Shown here: positions 39,795 through 48,128 of the stretch, piece after piece
Position numbering within the stretch: the stretch's first letter is position 1
How the letters are laid out: each line of letters opens with the position of its first letter
Assembly: GCF_024748615.1 (NCBI RefSeq)
Contig: NZ_CP087168.1
Span: forward strand, 1,922,001 to 1,986,000
Source: Pseudomonas sp. B21-048
Lineage (GTDB): Bacteria > Pseudomonadota > Gammaproteobacteria > Pseudomonadales > Pseudomonadaceae
Length of the DNA stretch: 64,000 nt
Direction of reading: 5' to 3'
Made by a program: the position numbers and the translations under genes
The notes under the pieces: model-generated
Databases searched by the model: none
Seen by the model: only the letters and a program-made list of their open reading frames with translations
What the model was told of the DNA's origin: nothing

Positions 39795-40058
39795 TCAGAT
39801 CCCCATGTTGCCCAAGGCTTGCACGATGTTGCGCAAGGTGCCAGCGAGGGTGGGATGTTCAAGTTCGAAGCGCTCGACGGCCAGGTTCACATTGTCGGCG
39901 AGGTTGGTGTCCTGGGTTTTGGTTTCGAGCTCAAGTTCGAGTTCGATCTGTTGCATCAGCGCGTGCAGATCAGCGCGCTCGGCTTCGGAAAGCGGTGGAT
40001 TCTGTTCCAATTGCTCGCGCAGTTTGTTGAGCTGTTCTTGCAGTTCGCGGGCAGGCAT
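39795..40058 (-). CDS. DUF4404 family protein
   Basis: 87-residue helical protein. MPARELQEQLNKLREQLEQN and ADLHALMQQIELELELE are the heptad-rich DUF4404 pattern. No signal peptide or membrane segment. ATG at 40058 has GGAAG 8-9 bases upstream; longer in-frame starts run through non-conserved sequence. Function unknown. Confidence 0.85.
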   Translation of the reverse strand: MPARELQEQLNKLREQLEQNPPLSEAERADLHALMQQIELELELETKTQDTNLADNVNLAVERFELEHPTLAGTLRNIVQALGNMGI

Positions 40059-40168
40059 GGGCGTTCTTCCTTTTATCGATAGGCACTGGCATAGACCGCG
40101 GTGGCGCGCCAAAGGTCTATGGCTGACCTTTAGATTAATCCACTCTCGGGCAACCTGCATGATCTCGG

Positions 40169-40789
40169 TCAGGGCTTTTCGCCCTTGAGTCGGCGCAGGT
40201 TGATATCGGCCAGGCAGGTGTCGAGTTCGCCCAGATGATCGATCACCGAATGCACGCCCAGGCCGAACAGCTGCACCGTCGCCTTGCCGCGCAAGTGTTC
40301 CCGTTCCTTCTGGCTCAAGGCTCGCCATTCGCTCGGCGCCAACCCGCATAGCGAGCCACAGGACGCCAAGCCAATGGTCCATAACCCGGCATTCAGGCCC
40401 GATTGCAGCAGCCGTGGCTCGCCGCTGACCAGCACGCAGCCGTCCAGGCGTTCGACATTCAACGCCATCAAGGCTTGCCAGCAGGCATTCGGCGCCGGCC
40501 ATGGATTGATTGTTGCCGGGTGTTGCAAAGGTTTGATCCAGTCCGGAAGTGCTGCGGCCAGAGAGTGGCTAAGGGCGGGGGGCAGTTCATCGAGCCAGGC
40601 GCAAGGGATCTGTTGGCGCTGCAGGCTGGACAGGCTATCCAGAGCGCCGAGCGTGACTTCGGCATGCTCGGCAGTCAGTGTGCCGGCTTGGCGGGTGCGT
40701 GCGCCGAAATCCACCAGACATCCACTAAGGCCGAACAGTACAGCGGTCAGGCGGGGTGCGATGAGAGGCGAGGCTTCGGCGCGTGGCAT
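40169..40789 (-). CDS. HAD-superfamily (phosphonatase-like) protein lacking the nucleophile
   Basis: 206-residue protein related to phosphonoacetaldehyde hydrolase-like HAD proteins. Motif I, normally LDWAGT in phosphonatases, reads LFGLSGCLVDFGART here, so the nucleophilic Asp is replaced by Gly. Middle parts HPATINPWPAPNACWQALMALNV and CVLVSGEPRLLQSGLNAGLWTIGL (in segments) match the substrate/HAD core, with Asp of the last motif also altered. It is probably not a working phosphatase. ATG at 40789 is chosen for AAGG 8 bases upstream. Neighbour of mlaA on the opposite strand. Confidence 0.75.
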   Translation of the reverse strand: MPRAEASPLIAPRLTAVLFGLSGCLVDFGARTRQAGTLTAEHAEVTLGALDSLSSLQRQQIPCAWLDELPPALSHSLAAALPDWIKPLQHPATINPWPAPNACWQALMALNVERLDGCVLVSGEPRLLQSGLNAGLWTIGLASCGSLCGLAPSEWRALSQKEREHLRGKATVQLFGLGVHSVIDHLGELDTCLADINLRRLKGEKP

Positions 40790-40990
40790 GTCAACCATCC
40801 TTGAAATAGTGACAAGGCTATTCGTGGACGGTGACAGTTGAGTGACACGGATATGAATGGCGCGCAGCCAAATGAATCATCCATAGGCCATCGCGCGCGA
40901 TACTGCCTAAACCGGGTTTTCCGTCATATACTAGCGGCCTTTGCGCTTGGGCCGAGCCCCCGCGCCAGTACGAATCCAAGGAGTTTCTCT

Positions 40991-41680
40991 ATGCGCTGGA
41001 GCAATCATCTCGCTCAGCTTTGTATGTGTGCCAGTGTATTGCTGGTTCCGTTCGCGGCCCAGGCTGCCACGGAAGAAGACCCTTGGGAAAGCATTAACCG
41101 CCCGATCTACACGTTCAACGACTTTGTCGACACCTACGCACTGAAGCCATTGGCTCAGGGCTACCAGTTCGTCACGCCGCAGTTTCTGGAAGACGGCATC
41201 CACAATATGTTCCGCAACGTCGGCGATGTGACCAACCTCGCCAACGACGTGTTGCAGGCCAAGCCCGCCGCGGCTGGCGTCGACACCGCGCGTTTGATCT
41301 TCAACACCACCTTCGGTCTGCTGGGCTTCTTCGACGTGGGCACCCACATGGGCCTGCATCGCAACGACGAAGACTTCGGCCAGACCCTCGGTTACTGGGG
41401 CGTGGGCAGCGGCCCATACCTGATGCTGCCGTTCCTGGGCCCAAGCACCTTGCGTGATGCGCCTTCCAAGTATGTCGACGGTTACACCGGTCCATACCGC
41501 TATATCCACGACGTGCCGGTGCGTAACTCGATCTTCGGCCTGAACATCGTCGATGCCCGCGCCAATCTGTTATCGGCCGAGAAACTGGTCAGTGGCGACA
41601 AATACACCTTTATTCGTAATGCCTACCTGCAAAACCGCGAATTCAAAGTCAAGGACGGCCAGGTCGAAGACGATTTTTAA
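40991..41680 (+). CDS. mlaA: Outer-membrane lipid asymmetry protein MlaA (VacJ)
   Basis: Removes mislocalised phospholipids from the outer leaflet of the outer membrane and passes them to MlaC. 229 residues. Signal peptide MRWSNHLAQLCMCASVLLVP ends AAQA; the mature part starts ATEEDPWESINRPIYTFND. Conserved VTPQFLEDGIHNMFRNVGDV, NTTFGLLGFFDVGTHMGL and YWGVGSGPYLMLPFLGPST (in parts). Unlike E. coli MlaA no lipobox cysteine lies at the cleavage site. ATG at 40991 has AAGGAG 8 bases upstream; an in-frame ORF extension from 40838 is rejected. TATACT near 40924 is a -10 candidate. Confidence 0.93.
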   Translation: MRWSNHLAQLCMCASVLLVPFAAQAATEEDPWESINRPIYTFNDFVDTYALKPLAQGYQFVTPQFLEDGIHNMFRNVGDVTNLANDVLQAKPAAAGVDTARLIFNTTFGLLGFFDVGTHMGLHRNDEDFGQTLGYWGVGSGPYLMLPFLGPSTLRDAPSKYVDGYTGPYRYIHDVPVRNSIFGLNIVDARANLLSAEKLVSGDKYTFIRNAYLQNREFKVKDGQVEDDF

Positions 41681-41694
41681 TCTCGACCGCTAAA

Positions 41695-41730
41695 ACGAAA
41701 GAAGGCGGCCATTTGGCCGCCTTCTTTCGT
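41695..41730. terminator. Bidirectional terminator between mlaA and the PilZ gene
   Basis: Two perfect 16-base arms, ACGAAAGAAGGCGGCC and its inverse, around ATTT. Located between convergent genes. Confidence 0.92.
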
Positions 41731-41752
41731 TTGGCTTGCGGGTTAAATCGGG

Positions 41753-42052
41753 TTATTTCATCTTCAGGATTGTAAGCCCGAGTTTCTGATGACCATCGTC
41801 CTGTGCTTTCGCCCACACCACTTCGGTATCGGCCTCAAGGCCTTTTAGCGCCGCATGATCGGAATCAATCCGCACACTGAGTCGGTCACCGACCTTGAAT
41901 AAACGTGGCGCCTCAACCTGCATACCGCTGCTGGAAAGGTCGATGCAGACGGCTGGCACTTCATCGCCCTCATGAATCAGCGCCACATCGGCATCGACCC
42001 TCATGCGGATGAAATCGCGCTTTTCGCTGTAGTCCCGATCAGTTTGGCTCAT
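41753..42052 (-). CDS. Single-domain PilZ protein
   Basis: 99-residue c-di-GMP-binding type PilZ domain. KRDFIRMRVDADV carries the RxxxR motif and CIDLSSSGMQVEAP the DxSxxG motif, both complete, so nucleotide binding is plausible. No partner domain. Convergent with mlaA and divergent from rssB. SD AAGGAAGG lies just before the ATG. Confidence 0.88.
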   Translation of the reverse strand: MSQTDRDYSEKRDFIRMRVDADVALIHEGDEVPAVCIDLSSSGMQVEAPRLFKVGDRLSVRIDSDHAALKGLEADTEVVWAKAQDDGHQKLGLTILKMK

Positions 42053-42329
42053 GGGCTCGATCCTTCCTTTGGGTTAAGGTTTTACCTGTTCTTATAACTC
42101 TCGGTGATTTGACAAGTAAAGACGTCAAGCGACCATCGGCGTGAGCTTGAAACGCCTCGCGGATGGGAGTACCGTCTGCGCCTTAGAAGGGCACCTTTGG
42201 TGGACGTGTGAGTAGGGCAAACGCTCGAAAACAGTGCAGTCAGAGAGGCTAGAAAGCGAATCCAGTAGTGTGAGCAGGGCCAAATGCCCAGCCTGCTACG
42301 CCAACCTAATTCTGGCGCCGTTTGCCCAC

Positions 42330-43511
42330 ATGCCAAAAACCAGTGCCACGCTGCTGATAATCGATGATGACGAAGTAGTGCGCGCGAGCCTCGCGGCCTA
42401 CTTGGAAGACAGTGGTTTCAGTGTCCTGCAGGCCAGCAATGGCCAGCAGGGTCTTCAGGTATTCGAGCAAGACAAGCCCGATTTGGTCATCTGCGATCTG
42501 CGCATGCCGCAGATGGGCGGACTCGAACTCATTCGCCAGGTCACCGAGCTGTCGCCGCAAACACCGGTCATCGTGGTGTCTGGCGCCGGTGTGATGAACG
42601 ACGCGGTCGAGGCCCTGCGCCTGGGCGCGGCGGATTACCTGATCAAGCCTCTCGAAGATCTGGCCGTACTCGAGCACTCCGTGCGCCGGGCCCTGGATCG
42701 TGCGCGTCTGCTGCTGGAAAACCAGCGCTATCGCGAGAAGCTGGAAAAGGCCAACCGCGAGCTCGAAGCCAGCCTGAACCTGCTCCAGGAAGACCAGAAC
42801 GCCGGTCGCCAGGTGCAGATGAACATGCTGCCGGTCAGCCCCTGGAACATCAACGAGTTCCAGTTTGCGCACCAGATCATCCCGTCGCTTTACCTGTCGG
42901 GTGACTTCGTCGACTATTTTCGGGTCGACGAGCGTCGGGTAGCGTTCTATTTGGCAGACGTTTCCGGTCATGGCGCCTCTTCAGCCTTCGTCACCGTACT
43001 GCTGAAGTTCATGACTACGCGCTTGCTGTTCGAGTCCAAGCGCAACGGCACATTGCCAGAGTTCAAGCCTTCAGAGGTTCTTGGTCATATCAACCGGGGC
43101 CTGATCAGTTGTAAGCTGGGTAAGCACGTCACAATGGTCGGTGGAGTCATCGACGAGGAGACCGGTTTGTTGACCTATAGCATCGGCGGTCATCTGCCGT
43201 TGCCTGTGTTGTACACGCCAGACAGTGTTCGTTACCTGGAAGGGCGCGGTTTGCCGGTGGGCCTCTTCAATGAAGCCTCCTACGAAGACCACGTGCTGGA
43301 ATTGCCGCCAGTGTTCAGCTTGACGCTGATGTCTGATGGCATTTTGGACCTTTTGCCAGAACCCACACTCAAAGATAAAGAAGCTGCTTTACCTCAACGG
43401 GTGAAGGCAGCGGGCGGCAGCCTGGATGGTCTGCGCCAGGTTTTTGGATTGGCCACGCTAGGGGAGATGCCGGATGATATCGCCCTGTTGGTGTTGAGCA
43501 GGAATCTTTAA
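42330..43511 (+). CDS. rssB: Response regulator with PP2C phosphatase domain, RssB family
   Basis: 393 residues. Receiver domain with Asp56 (PDLVICDLRMPQMGG) and Lys in DYLIKPLEDL, a helical linker (residues 130-175), and a SpoIIE/PP2C-like domain (LSGDFVDYFRVDERRVAFYLADVSGHGASSAF in parts, SDGILDL, MPDDIALLVL) with the metal-binding Asp residues present. In Pseudomonas this protein partners with the STAS protein encoded next and takes part in RpoS turnover. ATG at 42330 lacks a strong SD and lies close to a CCTAAT -10-like element, suggesting a short leader. Its stop overlaps the next ATG (TAATG). Confidence 0.9.
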   Translation: MPKTSATLLIIDDDEVVRASLAAYLEDSGFSVLQASNGQQGLQVFEQDKPDLVICDLRMPQMGGLELIRQVTELSPQTPVIVVSGAGVMNDAVEALRLGAADYLIKPLEDLAVLEHSVRRALDRARLLLENQRYREKLEKANRELEASLNLLQEDQNAGRQVQMNMLPVSPWNINEFQFAHQIIPSLYLSGDFVDYFRVDERRVAFYLADVSGHGASSAFVTVLLKFMTTRLLFESKRNGTLPEFKPSEVLGHINRGLISCKLGKHVTMVGGVIDEETGLLTYSIGGHLPLPVLYTPDSVRYLEGRGLPVGLFNEASYEDHVLELPPVFSLTLMSDGILDLLPEPTLKDKEAALPQRVKAAGGSLDGLRQVFGLATLGEMPDDIALLVLSRNL

Positions 43512-43993
43512 TGAGTACCGGTAGAATCCAGTTCGCCGAGCAGGATGGCACCTTCGTCCTGAAATTCGTCGGTGAAGTTCGCCTGACCCTGTGTTCGGCG
43601 TTGGATGCGACTATTGAGCGGATCTTCACGGCGTTGAATTTCAACGCCATCGTGATCGACCTGACCGAAACCCGCAGCATCGACAGCACCACCCTGGGCC
43701 TGCTGGCCAAACTGTCGATCCTGTCGCGGCAAAAGGTCGGCCTGCTGCCGACCGTCGTCACCACCCACGAAGACATCACCCGTCTGCTGCAGTCCATGGG
43801 CTTCGAGCAAGTGTTCAACATCGTTGACCGTCCGATCCCATGCCCTGAATGCCTGACCGACCTGCCAGACCAGGACCAGTCCGAAGAAGTGGTGCGCGTC
43901 AAAGTCCTCGAGGCGCATAAAATCCTCATGGGCCTGAACGACTCCAACCGTGAAGCGTTCCATGATCTGGTGAATGCGCTGGAGCGGCACTGA
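43511..43993 (+). CDS. rssC: STAS-domain anti-sigma-factor antagonist (RssC-like)
   Basis: 160 residues: a STAS domain (TFVLKFVGEVRLTLCSALDA, VIDLTETRSIDSTTLGLLAK) with the phosphoacceptor Ser in IDSTTLG, followed by an extension containing CPECLTDLPDQDQSEEVV. Start overlaps the rssB stop by one base, so the two are cotranslated. In the related systems the PP2C partner dephosphorylates the STAS protein; that pairing is inferred here from gene coupling. Confidence 0.88.
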   Translation: MSTGRIQFAEQDGTFVLKFVGEVRLTLCSALDATIERIFTALNFNAIVIDLTETRSIDSTTLGLLAKLSILSRQKVGLLPTVVTTHEDITRLLQSMGFEQVFNIVDRPIPCPECLTDLPDQDQSEEVVRVKVLEAHKILMGLNDSNREAFHDLVNALERH

Positions 43994-44072
43994 TTCCCTG
44001 AGGCGGTGTGGGTCAGTCTGATCCCACACTAACCCCGCGCAAACACGCCACCGCGACCCACCACAAATCCCT

Positions 44073-44101
44073 TGTAGGAGCGAGGCTTGCCCGCGAAGGC
44101 G
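44073..44101. repeat. Single REP element, TGTAGGAGCGAGCTTGC family
   Basis: TGTAGGAGCGAGGCTTGCCC followed by GCGAAGGCG matches the most common fluorescent-Pseudomonas REP. Located between convergent rssC and tal, near the tal terminator. Confidence 0.75.
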
Positions 44102-44165
44102 TCCGCACACCCACCACGGCCACCAGCGCGAAGCCAACCCAATCCCCGCTACCAAACGCGCACAA

Positions 44166-44197
44166 AAAAGGGCGAACCCACCAAGGTTCGCCCTTTT
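44166..44197 (-). terminator. Terminator of tal
   Basis: AAAAGGGCGAACC and GGTTCGCCCTTTT, 13-base arms. On the minus strand the stem is followed by TTTTTT, so it serves tal. Confidence 0.9.
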
Positions 44198-44217
44198 GGC
44201 ATTGCGATGAACTTAGA

Positions 44218-45144
44218 TCACAGCTTGGCCTGCAACAACGCCTCAAGCTTCTCCTGATCCCGAGCAAACTGACGAATCCCCTCAGCCAGCTTCTCGGTCG
44301 CCATCGCATCCTCGTTAGACAACCAACGGAACTGCGCTTCATTCAAGCTCAGACGCGCTTCACCGGCATGCCCCGGCGCCAATTTGCGCTCCAGCTTGCC
44401 AGTATCCGCCGCCAGCTTCTCCAGCAAATCCGGGCTAATGGTCAGACGATCACACCCAGCCAGCTGCTCGATCTGATTCAGGTTACGGAAGCTCGCGCCC
44501 ATCACCACAGTCTTGTAGTCATTGGCCTTGTAGTAGTTGTAGATACGCGTCACCGACTGCACGCCCGGATCATCCGCGCCGGTGTAGTCGTTGCCGGTGG
44601 CTTTCTTGTACCAGTCGTAAATACGACCCACGAACGGCGAAATCAGGAAAACCCCAGCGTCAGCACAAGCCGCAGCCTGAGCGAAAGAGAACAGCAAGGT
44701 CAGGTTGGTCTGGATGCCTTCCTTTTCCAGCTTCTCGGCAGCGCGGATGCCTTCCCAGGTCGAAGCGATCTTGATCAGCACACGGTCACGGCCAACGCCG
44801 GCCTTGTCGTACAGGTCGATCAGACGGTGCGCACGCTTCAATACGGCGTCAGTGTCGAACGACAGGCGCGCATCCACTTCAGTGGAAATACGACCCGGTA
44901 CAACCTTCAGAATTTCTTGCCCTACCGCAACGCCAAAACGGTCGCTGGCCAAGCCCACATCGCCCTTGCAGTCGTGAACGCAAGCGTTCAGCAACTCGGC
45001 ATAACCGGGAATGGCTGCCGCTTTGAGCAGCAGGGAAGGGTTGGTGGTAGCGTCCACGGGTTTAACGCGAGCGATTGCTTCGAAGTCGCCGGTGTCGGCA
45101 ACCACGGTGGTCATTTGTTTGAGTTGTTCCAGCTTGGAAGTCAT
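44218..45144 (-). CDS. tal: Transaldolase
   Basis: Pentose-phosphate enzyme that transfers dihydroxyacetone between sedoheptulose-7-phosphate and glyceraldehyde-3-phosphate. 308 residues, class I. Schiff-base Lys125 in [25 protein letters not shown] motif, VDARLSFDT, and [24 protein letters not shown] (in parts). ATG at 45144 ([10 protein letters not shown]) is the family start; the in-frame ATG 19 codons upstream is rejected. Confidence 0.96.
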   Translation of the reverse strand: MTSKLEQLKQMTTVVADTGDFEAIARVKPVDATTNPSLLLKAAAIPGYAELLNACVHDCKGDVGLASDRFGVAVGQEILKVVPGRISTEVDARLSFDTDAVLKRAHRLIDLYDKAGVGRDRVLIKIASTWEGIRAAEKLEKEGIQTNLTLLFSFAQAAACADAGVFLISPFVGRIYDWYKKATGNDYTGADDPGVQSVTRIYNYYKANDYKTVVMGASFRNLNQIEQLAGCDRLTISPDLLEKLAADTGKLERKLAPGHAGEARLSLNEAQFRWLSNEDAMATEKLAEGIRQFARDQEKLEALLQAKL

Positions 45145-45322
45145 GAGTGTGCTCTGTCCTATGGGTCCAATGACATTACCCGAGCGCTTGCAGCCACTCA
45201 AGGGCGTGTACGTGTATCGACGGCCCCAGCGGCAACATCCTGAAAACGGATGTTTGAAAGGCGGGGCGTGGTATCGGTAGATACGATGCTGAAATGGGGA
45301 GCAGGTTCAACGCAAGTGACGG

Positions 45323-45535
45323 TTAACGTGCTGGGCAGGCCTGGGCCATGTCCTTGATGCGTACCGGTTTGCGGATTAGACCTTTGAGCGCCCGGGCCGA
45401 ACAAGTGACGGCCACGATTTCAAAGCTGCCATTTTCTAACGAAACAAACTGAACGCGATCACCGGCGCGAAGCCCCAGTGGGGCGCGCAGCTCGGCTGGA
45501 AGGGTGATCCGTCCTTTAGAGGTCAGCGTGGCCAT
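45323..45535 (-). CDS. AbrB/MazE/SpoVT-type small DNA-binding protein, orphan
   Basis: 70 residues. MATLTSKGRITLPAELRAPL and GLRAGDRVQFV form a SpoVT/AbrB swapped-hairpin domain as in VapB/MazE antitoxins. The C-terminal 30 residues (VTCSARALKGLIRKPVRIKD) are not of a known toxin-binding type that I recognise. No PIN or MazF toxin gene lies downstream before tal. A GTG two codons upstream (45541) is an alternative start. Confidence 0.75.
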   Translation of the reverse strand: MATLTSKGRITLPAELRAPLGLRAGDRVQFVSLENGSFEIVAVTCSARALKGLIRKPVRIKDMAQACPAR

Positions 45536-45584
45536 TGCCACAGATGATTACTCCGTTTCGCCTTACGAAAGAGCGGCAGGAGAA

Positions 45585-46595
45585 TCAACGCCCCTCCAAC
45601 AACTCCGCCGCCTGATCCAGCAACGCCAAAGGCTCTTTAGCCTTGTGAATATCCACCGACAACAACTGCCGAAACTTCCGCGCCCCCGGAAACCCGGTGC
45701 CCAGCCCCAGCACATGCCGGGTGATATGGTGCATCGATCCACCCGCCAGCAGATGCTCAGCGATATAAGGCCGCAACTGAGCCAGCGCCTCGGCTCGGCT
45801 GATTACCGGAGCCTTGCTGCCGAATAGCTGCTGATCAACCTCAGCCATCACATAAGGATTGTGATACGCCTCACGGCCCAGCATCACGCCGTCAAACGTC
45901 TGCAAATGCTCGTGACAAGCCTCCAACGTCTTGATCCCGCCGTTGAGAATAATCTCCAGCTCCGGAAAATCCGTCTTCAACCGCGCCGCCACGTCATAGC
46001 GCAGAGGCGGAATGTCGCGGTTCTCCTTCGGCGATAACCCCTCCAGAATCGCAATCCGCGCATGCACGGTAAAACTCGTGCACCCGGCATCCCGAACCGT
46101 GCCGACGAAATCACACAACTGCTCGTAACTGTCCCGCCCATTAATCCCGATCCGATGCTTTACCGTCACCGGAATCGACACCGCATCGCGCATCGCCTTC
46201 ACACAATCAGCCACCAACTGCGGATGCCCCATCAGGCATGCCCCAATCATATTGTTCTGCACCCGATCACTCGGGCAGCCGACGTTTAGGTTCACCTCGT
46301 CGTAGCCGTGTTCCTGGGCCATGCGTGCGCAGGCGGCCAGGTCCAGCGGGACACTGCCGCCGAGCTGCAGGGCGAGCGGGTGCTCGGCTTCGTTGTGACG
46401 CAGGAAGCGGTCGTGGTCGCCGTTAAGGAGCGCGCCGGTGGTGACCATTTCTGTATAGAGGAGAGCGTGTTTGGAGAGTAGGCGTAGGAAAAAGCGGCAG
46501 TGGCGGTCTGTCCAATCCATCATAGGCGCAACGCTAAAGCGTCTAGACACCGTAGAGCTTGTATTTACTGGGGTTGCAGCAAGATTCTGTATCAT
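45585..46595 (-). CDS. dusA: tRNA-dihydrouridine(20/20a) synthase DusA, 5' end at the prophage junction
   Basis: FMN-dependent enzyme reducing uridine at tRNA positions 20/20a. 336 residues. Core starts RRFSVAPMMDWTDRHCRFF; active-site Cys107 in NLNVGCPSDRVQNNMIGACL (in parts); KHRIGINGRDSYEQLC and NGGI phosphate site. The first 17 residues (MIQNLAATPVNTSSTVS) precede the conserved core and lie in sequence adjoining the integrase, so the start codon and leader are probably supplied by the prophage. No strong SD is visible before ATG 46595. Confidence 0.92.
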   Translation of the reverse strand: MIQNLAATPVNTSSTVSRRFSVAPMMDWTDRHCRFFLRLLSKHALLYTEMVTTGALLNGDHDRFLRHNEAEHPLALQLGGSVPLDLAACARMAQEHGYDEVNLNVGCPSDRVQNNMIGACLMGHPQLVADCVKAMRDAVSIPVTVKHRIGINGRDSYEQLCDFVGTVRDAGCTSFTVHARIAILEGLSPKENRDIPPLRYDVAARLKTDFPELEIILNGGIKTLEACHEHLQTFDGVMLGREAYHNPYVMAEVDQQLFGSKAPVISRAEALAQLRPYIAEHLLAGGSMHHITRHVLGLGTGFPGARKFRQLLSVDIHKAKEPLALLDQAAELLEGR

Positions 46596-46600
46596 TTTGC
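46510..46600. other. Probable attachment-site junction in the dusA start region
   Basis: dusA elements recombine at the segment encoding the VAPMMDWTDR region. Here an imperfect palindrome ACGCT-AA-AGCGT is at 46531-46542, followed rightward by AT-richer sequence. The exact core cannot be fixed without the other end of the prophage. Confidence 0.55.
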
Positions 46601-46641
46601 TCTACGTGTTTGAGGCCTATTTTGAGGGGTAAAACGGCGTT

Positions 46642-46690
46642 TTGTACCAGTGGTTGGTACAATGTACCAATCCATTTTGCAATTGTACCA
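46642..46690. promoter_or_regulatory. Cluster of TTGTACCA repeats upstream of the integrase
   Basis: TTGTACCA (46642-46649), inverse TGGTACAA (46655-46662), TGTACCAA (46663-46670) and TTGTACCA (46683-46690). They end 8 bases before the integrase ATG. Likely binding sites for the integrase or a regulator of it. Confidence 0.65.
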
Positions 46691-46697
46691 GGTGACC

Positions 46698-47822
46698 ATG
46701 GCCACGATCAGAGCAAGGAAGCGCACCGACGGCAGCGTCAGCTACACGGCACAGATACGCCTGTTTCGCGACGGTGCCCAAGTTTACCAAGAGAGCCAGA
46801 CCTTCGCCCGAAAAGAGGCCGCCAAGGCCTGGGTTCGAAATCGCGAAGCCGAGCTGGATCAACCAGGTGCTATCGAGCGAGCAAACCGCAAAGGTGCGAC
46901 GGTCAAGGAGATGATCGAGCGCTATTTGCTTGAAATGAAGAAAGTCCGGCCGCTGGGCAAAACCAAGCTCGCCACGCTCAATGCCATCGGCGAGTCATAT
47001 TTTGGCGAGCTGCACGACAAAGACATCAACAGCCAGAAGTTGGTGGAGTATGCGCTGTGGCGGATGGGTAAAGAGGGCGGAGACGTCAAACCACAGACGG
47101 CCGGCAACGATCTTTCCCACTTGGGCGCAGTGCTTGCAGTTGCTCGCCCGGCCTGGGGGTATGAAGTTGATTCTCAGGCGATGGGTGATGCCCGAAAGGT
47201 GCTGAAAAAACTCGGCTACAACATGCGCAGCCGTGAGCGCGATCGCCGTCCTACGTTGGATGAACTCCATCGGCTGCTGACGCACTTTCACGGCATCCAA
47301 GCCCGCCGTCCGACGGCTATCAATATGCTCAAAATGACCGGGTTCGCACTGTTCTCCACGCGCCGCCAGGAGGAAATCACTCGAATTCAGTGGGCCGATC
47401 TGGATGAGGTCGGCCATCGGGTGCTGGTGCGCGACATGAAAAACCCTGGCCAGAAGATCGGCAATGACGTCTGGTGCCACTTGCCGCCAGAAGCCTGGGC
47501 CATTCTTCAAACCATGCCCAAAGAGCGGCCCGAGATCTTTCCTTATAATGCCGAGTCAATCTCCGCGTCCTGGACCAGGGCCTGCCAGTTTCTTGAAATA
47601 GAAGACCTGCACTTTCATGACCTGCGGCACGAAGGCGTAAGTCGACTGTTCGAAATGGATTGGGACATTCCCCGGGTGGCAAGTGTTTCGGGGCATCGAG
47701 ACTGGAACTCAATGCGTCGCTACACACATTTGCGTGGCCGAGGTGATGCCTATGTTAAGTGGGAATGGAAGGATAAAATCTTGCAGGCGCCGGTGGCACT
47801 GGGCGCCAGACTAATGAAGTAG
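46698..47822 (+). CDS. int: Tyrosine recombinase (prophage integrase)
   Basis: 374 residues, site-specific integrase. N-terminal arm-binding-like part (MATIRARKRTDGSVSYTAQI), SAM-like core-binding domain, and catalytic domain with Arg222/223 (STRRQEEITRI), HxxR at His307-Arg310 (HFHDLRHEG), His333 (SGHRDWNSM) and nucleophile Tyr342 (RRYTHLRG). ATG at 46698 has AGGTG upstream. Reads away from dusA; converges with prtN, one base between stops. Confidence 0.94.
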   Translation: MATIRARKRTDGSVSYTAQIRLFRDGAQVYQESQTFARKEAAKAWVRNREAELDQPGAIERANRKGATVKEMIERYLLEMKKVRPLGKTKLATLNAIGESYFGELHDKDINSQKLVEYALWRMGKEGGDVKPQTAGNDLSHLGAVLAVARPAWGYEVDSQAMGDARKVLKKLGYNMRSRERDRRPTLDELHRLLTHFHGIQARRPTAINMLKMTGFALFSTRRQEEITRIQWADLDEVGHRVLVRDMKNPGQKIGNDVWCHLPPEAWAILQTMPKERPEIFPYNAESISASWTRACQFLEIEDLHFHDLRHEGVSRLFEMDWDIPRVASVSGHRDWNSMRRYTHLRGRGDAYVKWEWKDKILQAPVALGARLMK

Positions 47823-47823
47823 C

Positions 47824-48099
47824 TCAGCCCCTCCTAAGCGCGCCGGTGAGTTGATTGCTCTCTTTAATCGCAGCGGCGCGCTGCACATCCAGATATTCCG
47901 CAAGATCGGTGATGTGTACGCCTTTGGCGCTCTTCTGACTCGCCTCCATGCGTGTAATCGGGATTCTTATTTGGCCTGCCATCACTTTGCGATGGAACAT
48001 GTCAGTGGTGAGGTGGGTGAAGTAGTCCTTGCAGACTCGGTCTAGGGGAATGACCACTTGGCCATTGTATTGAGCCATTAGGACGAACAGAGTTTTCAT
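47824..48099 (-). CDS. prtN: Pyocin activator PrtN-like regulator
   Basis: 91 residues of the PrtN family: MKTLFVLMAQYNGQVVIPLD, VCKDYF, then RIPITRMEASQKSAKGVHIT and DLAEYLDVQRAAAIKE. In P. aeruginosa PrtN activates pyocin genes after release from PrtR. Here it lies beside the integrase at the end of the leftward early gene row, with a weak SD (GGAAC). Its target is more likely a prophage operon than a pyocin cluster; that is inference. Confidence 0.88.
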   Translation of the reverse strand: MKTLFVLMAQYNGQVVIPLDRVCKDYFTHLTTDMFHRKVMAGQIRIPITRMEASQKSAKGVHITDLAEYLDVQRAAAIKESNQLTGALRRG

Positions 48100-48128
48100 T
48101 GCGTTGTTCCTTCAACTGAATTGAGCCA

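Noticed and set aside
44006..44029. GTGTGGG/CCCACAC hairpin after rssC as a terminator
   Set aside because: Stem of seven bases without a T-tract; evidence too weak.
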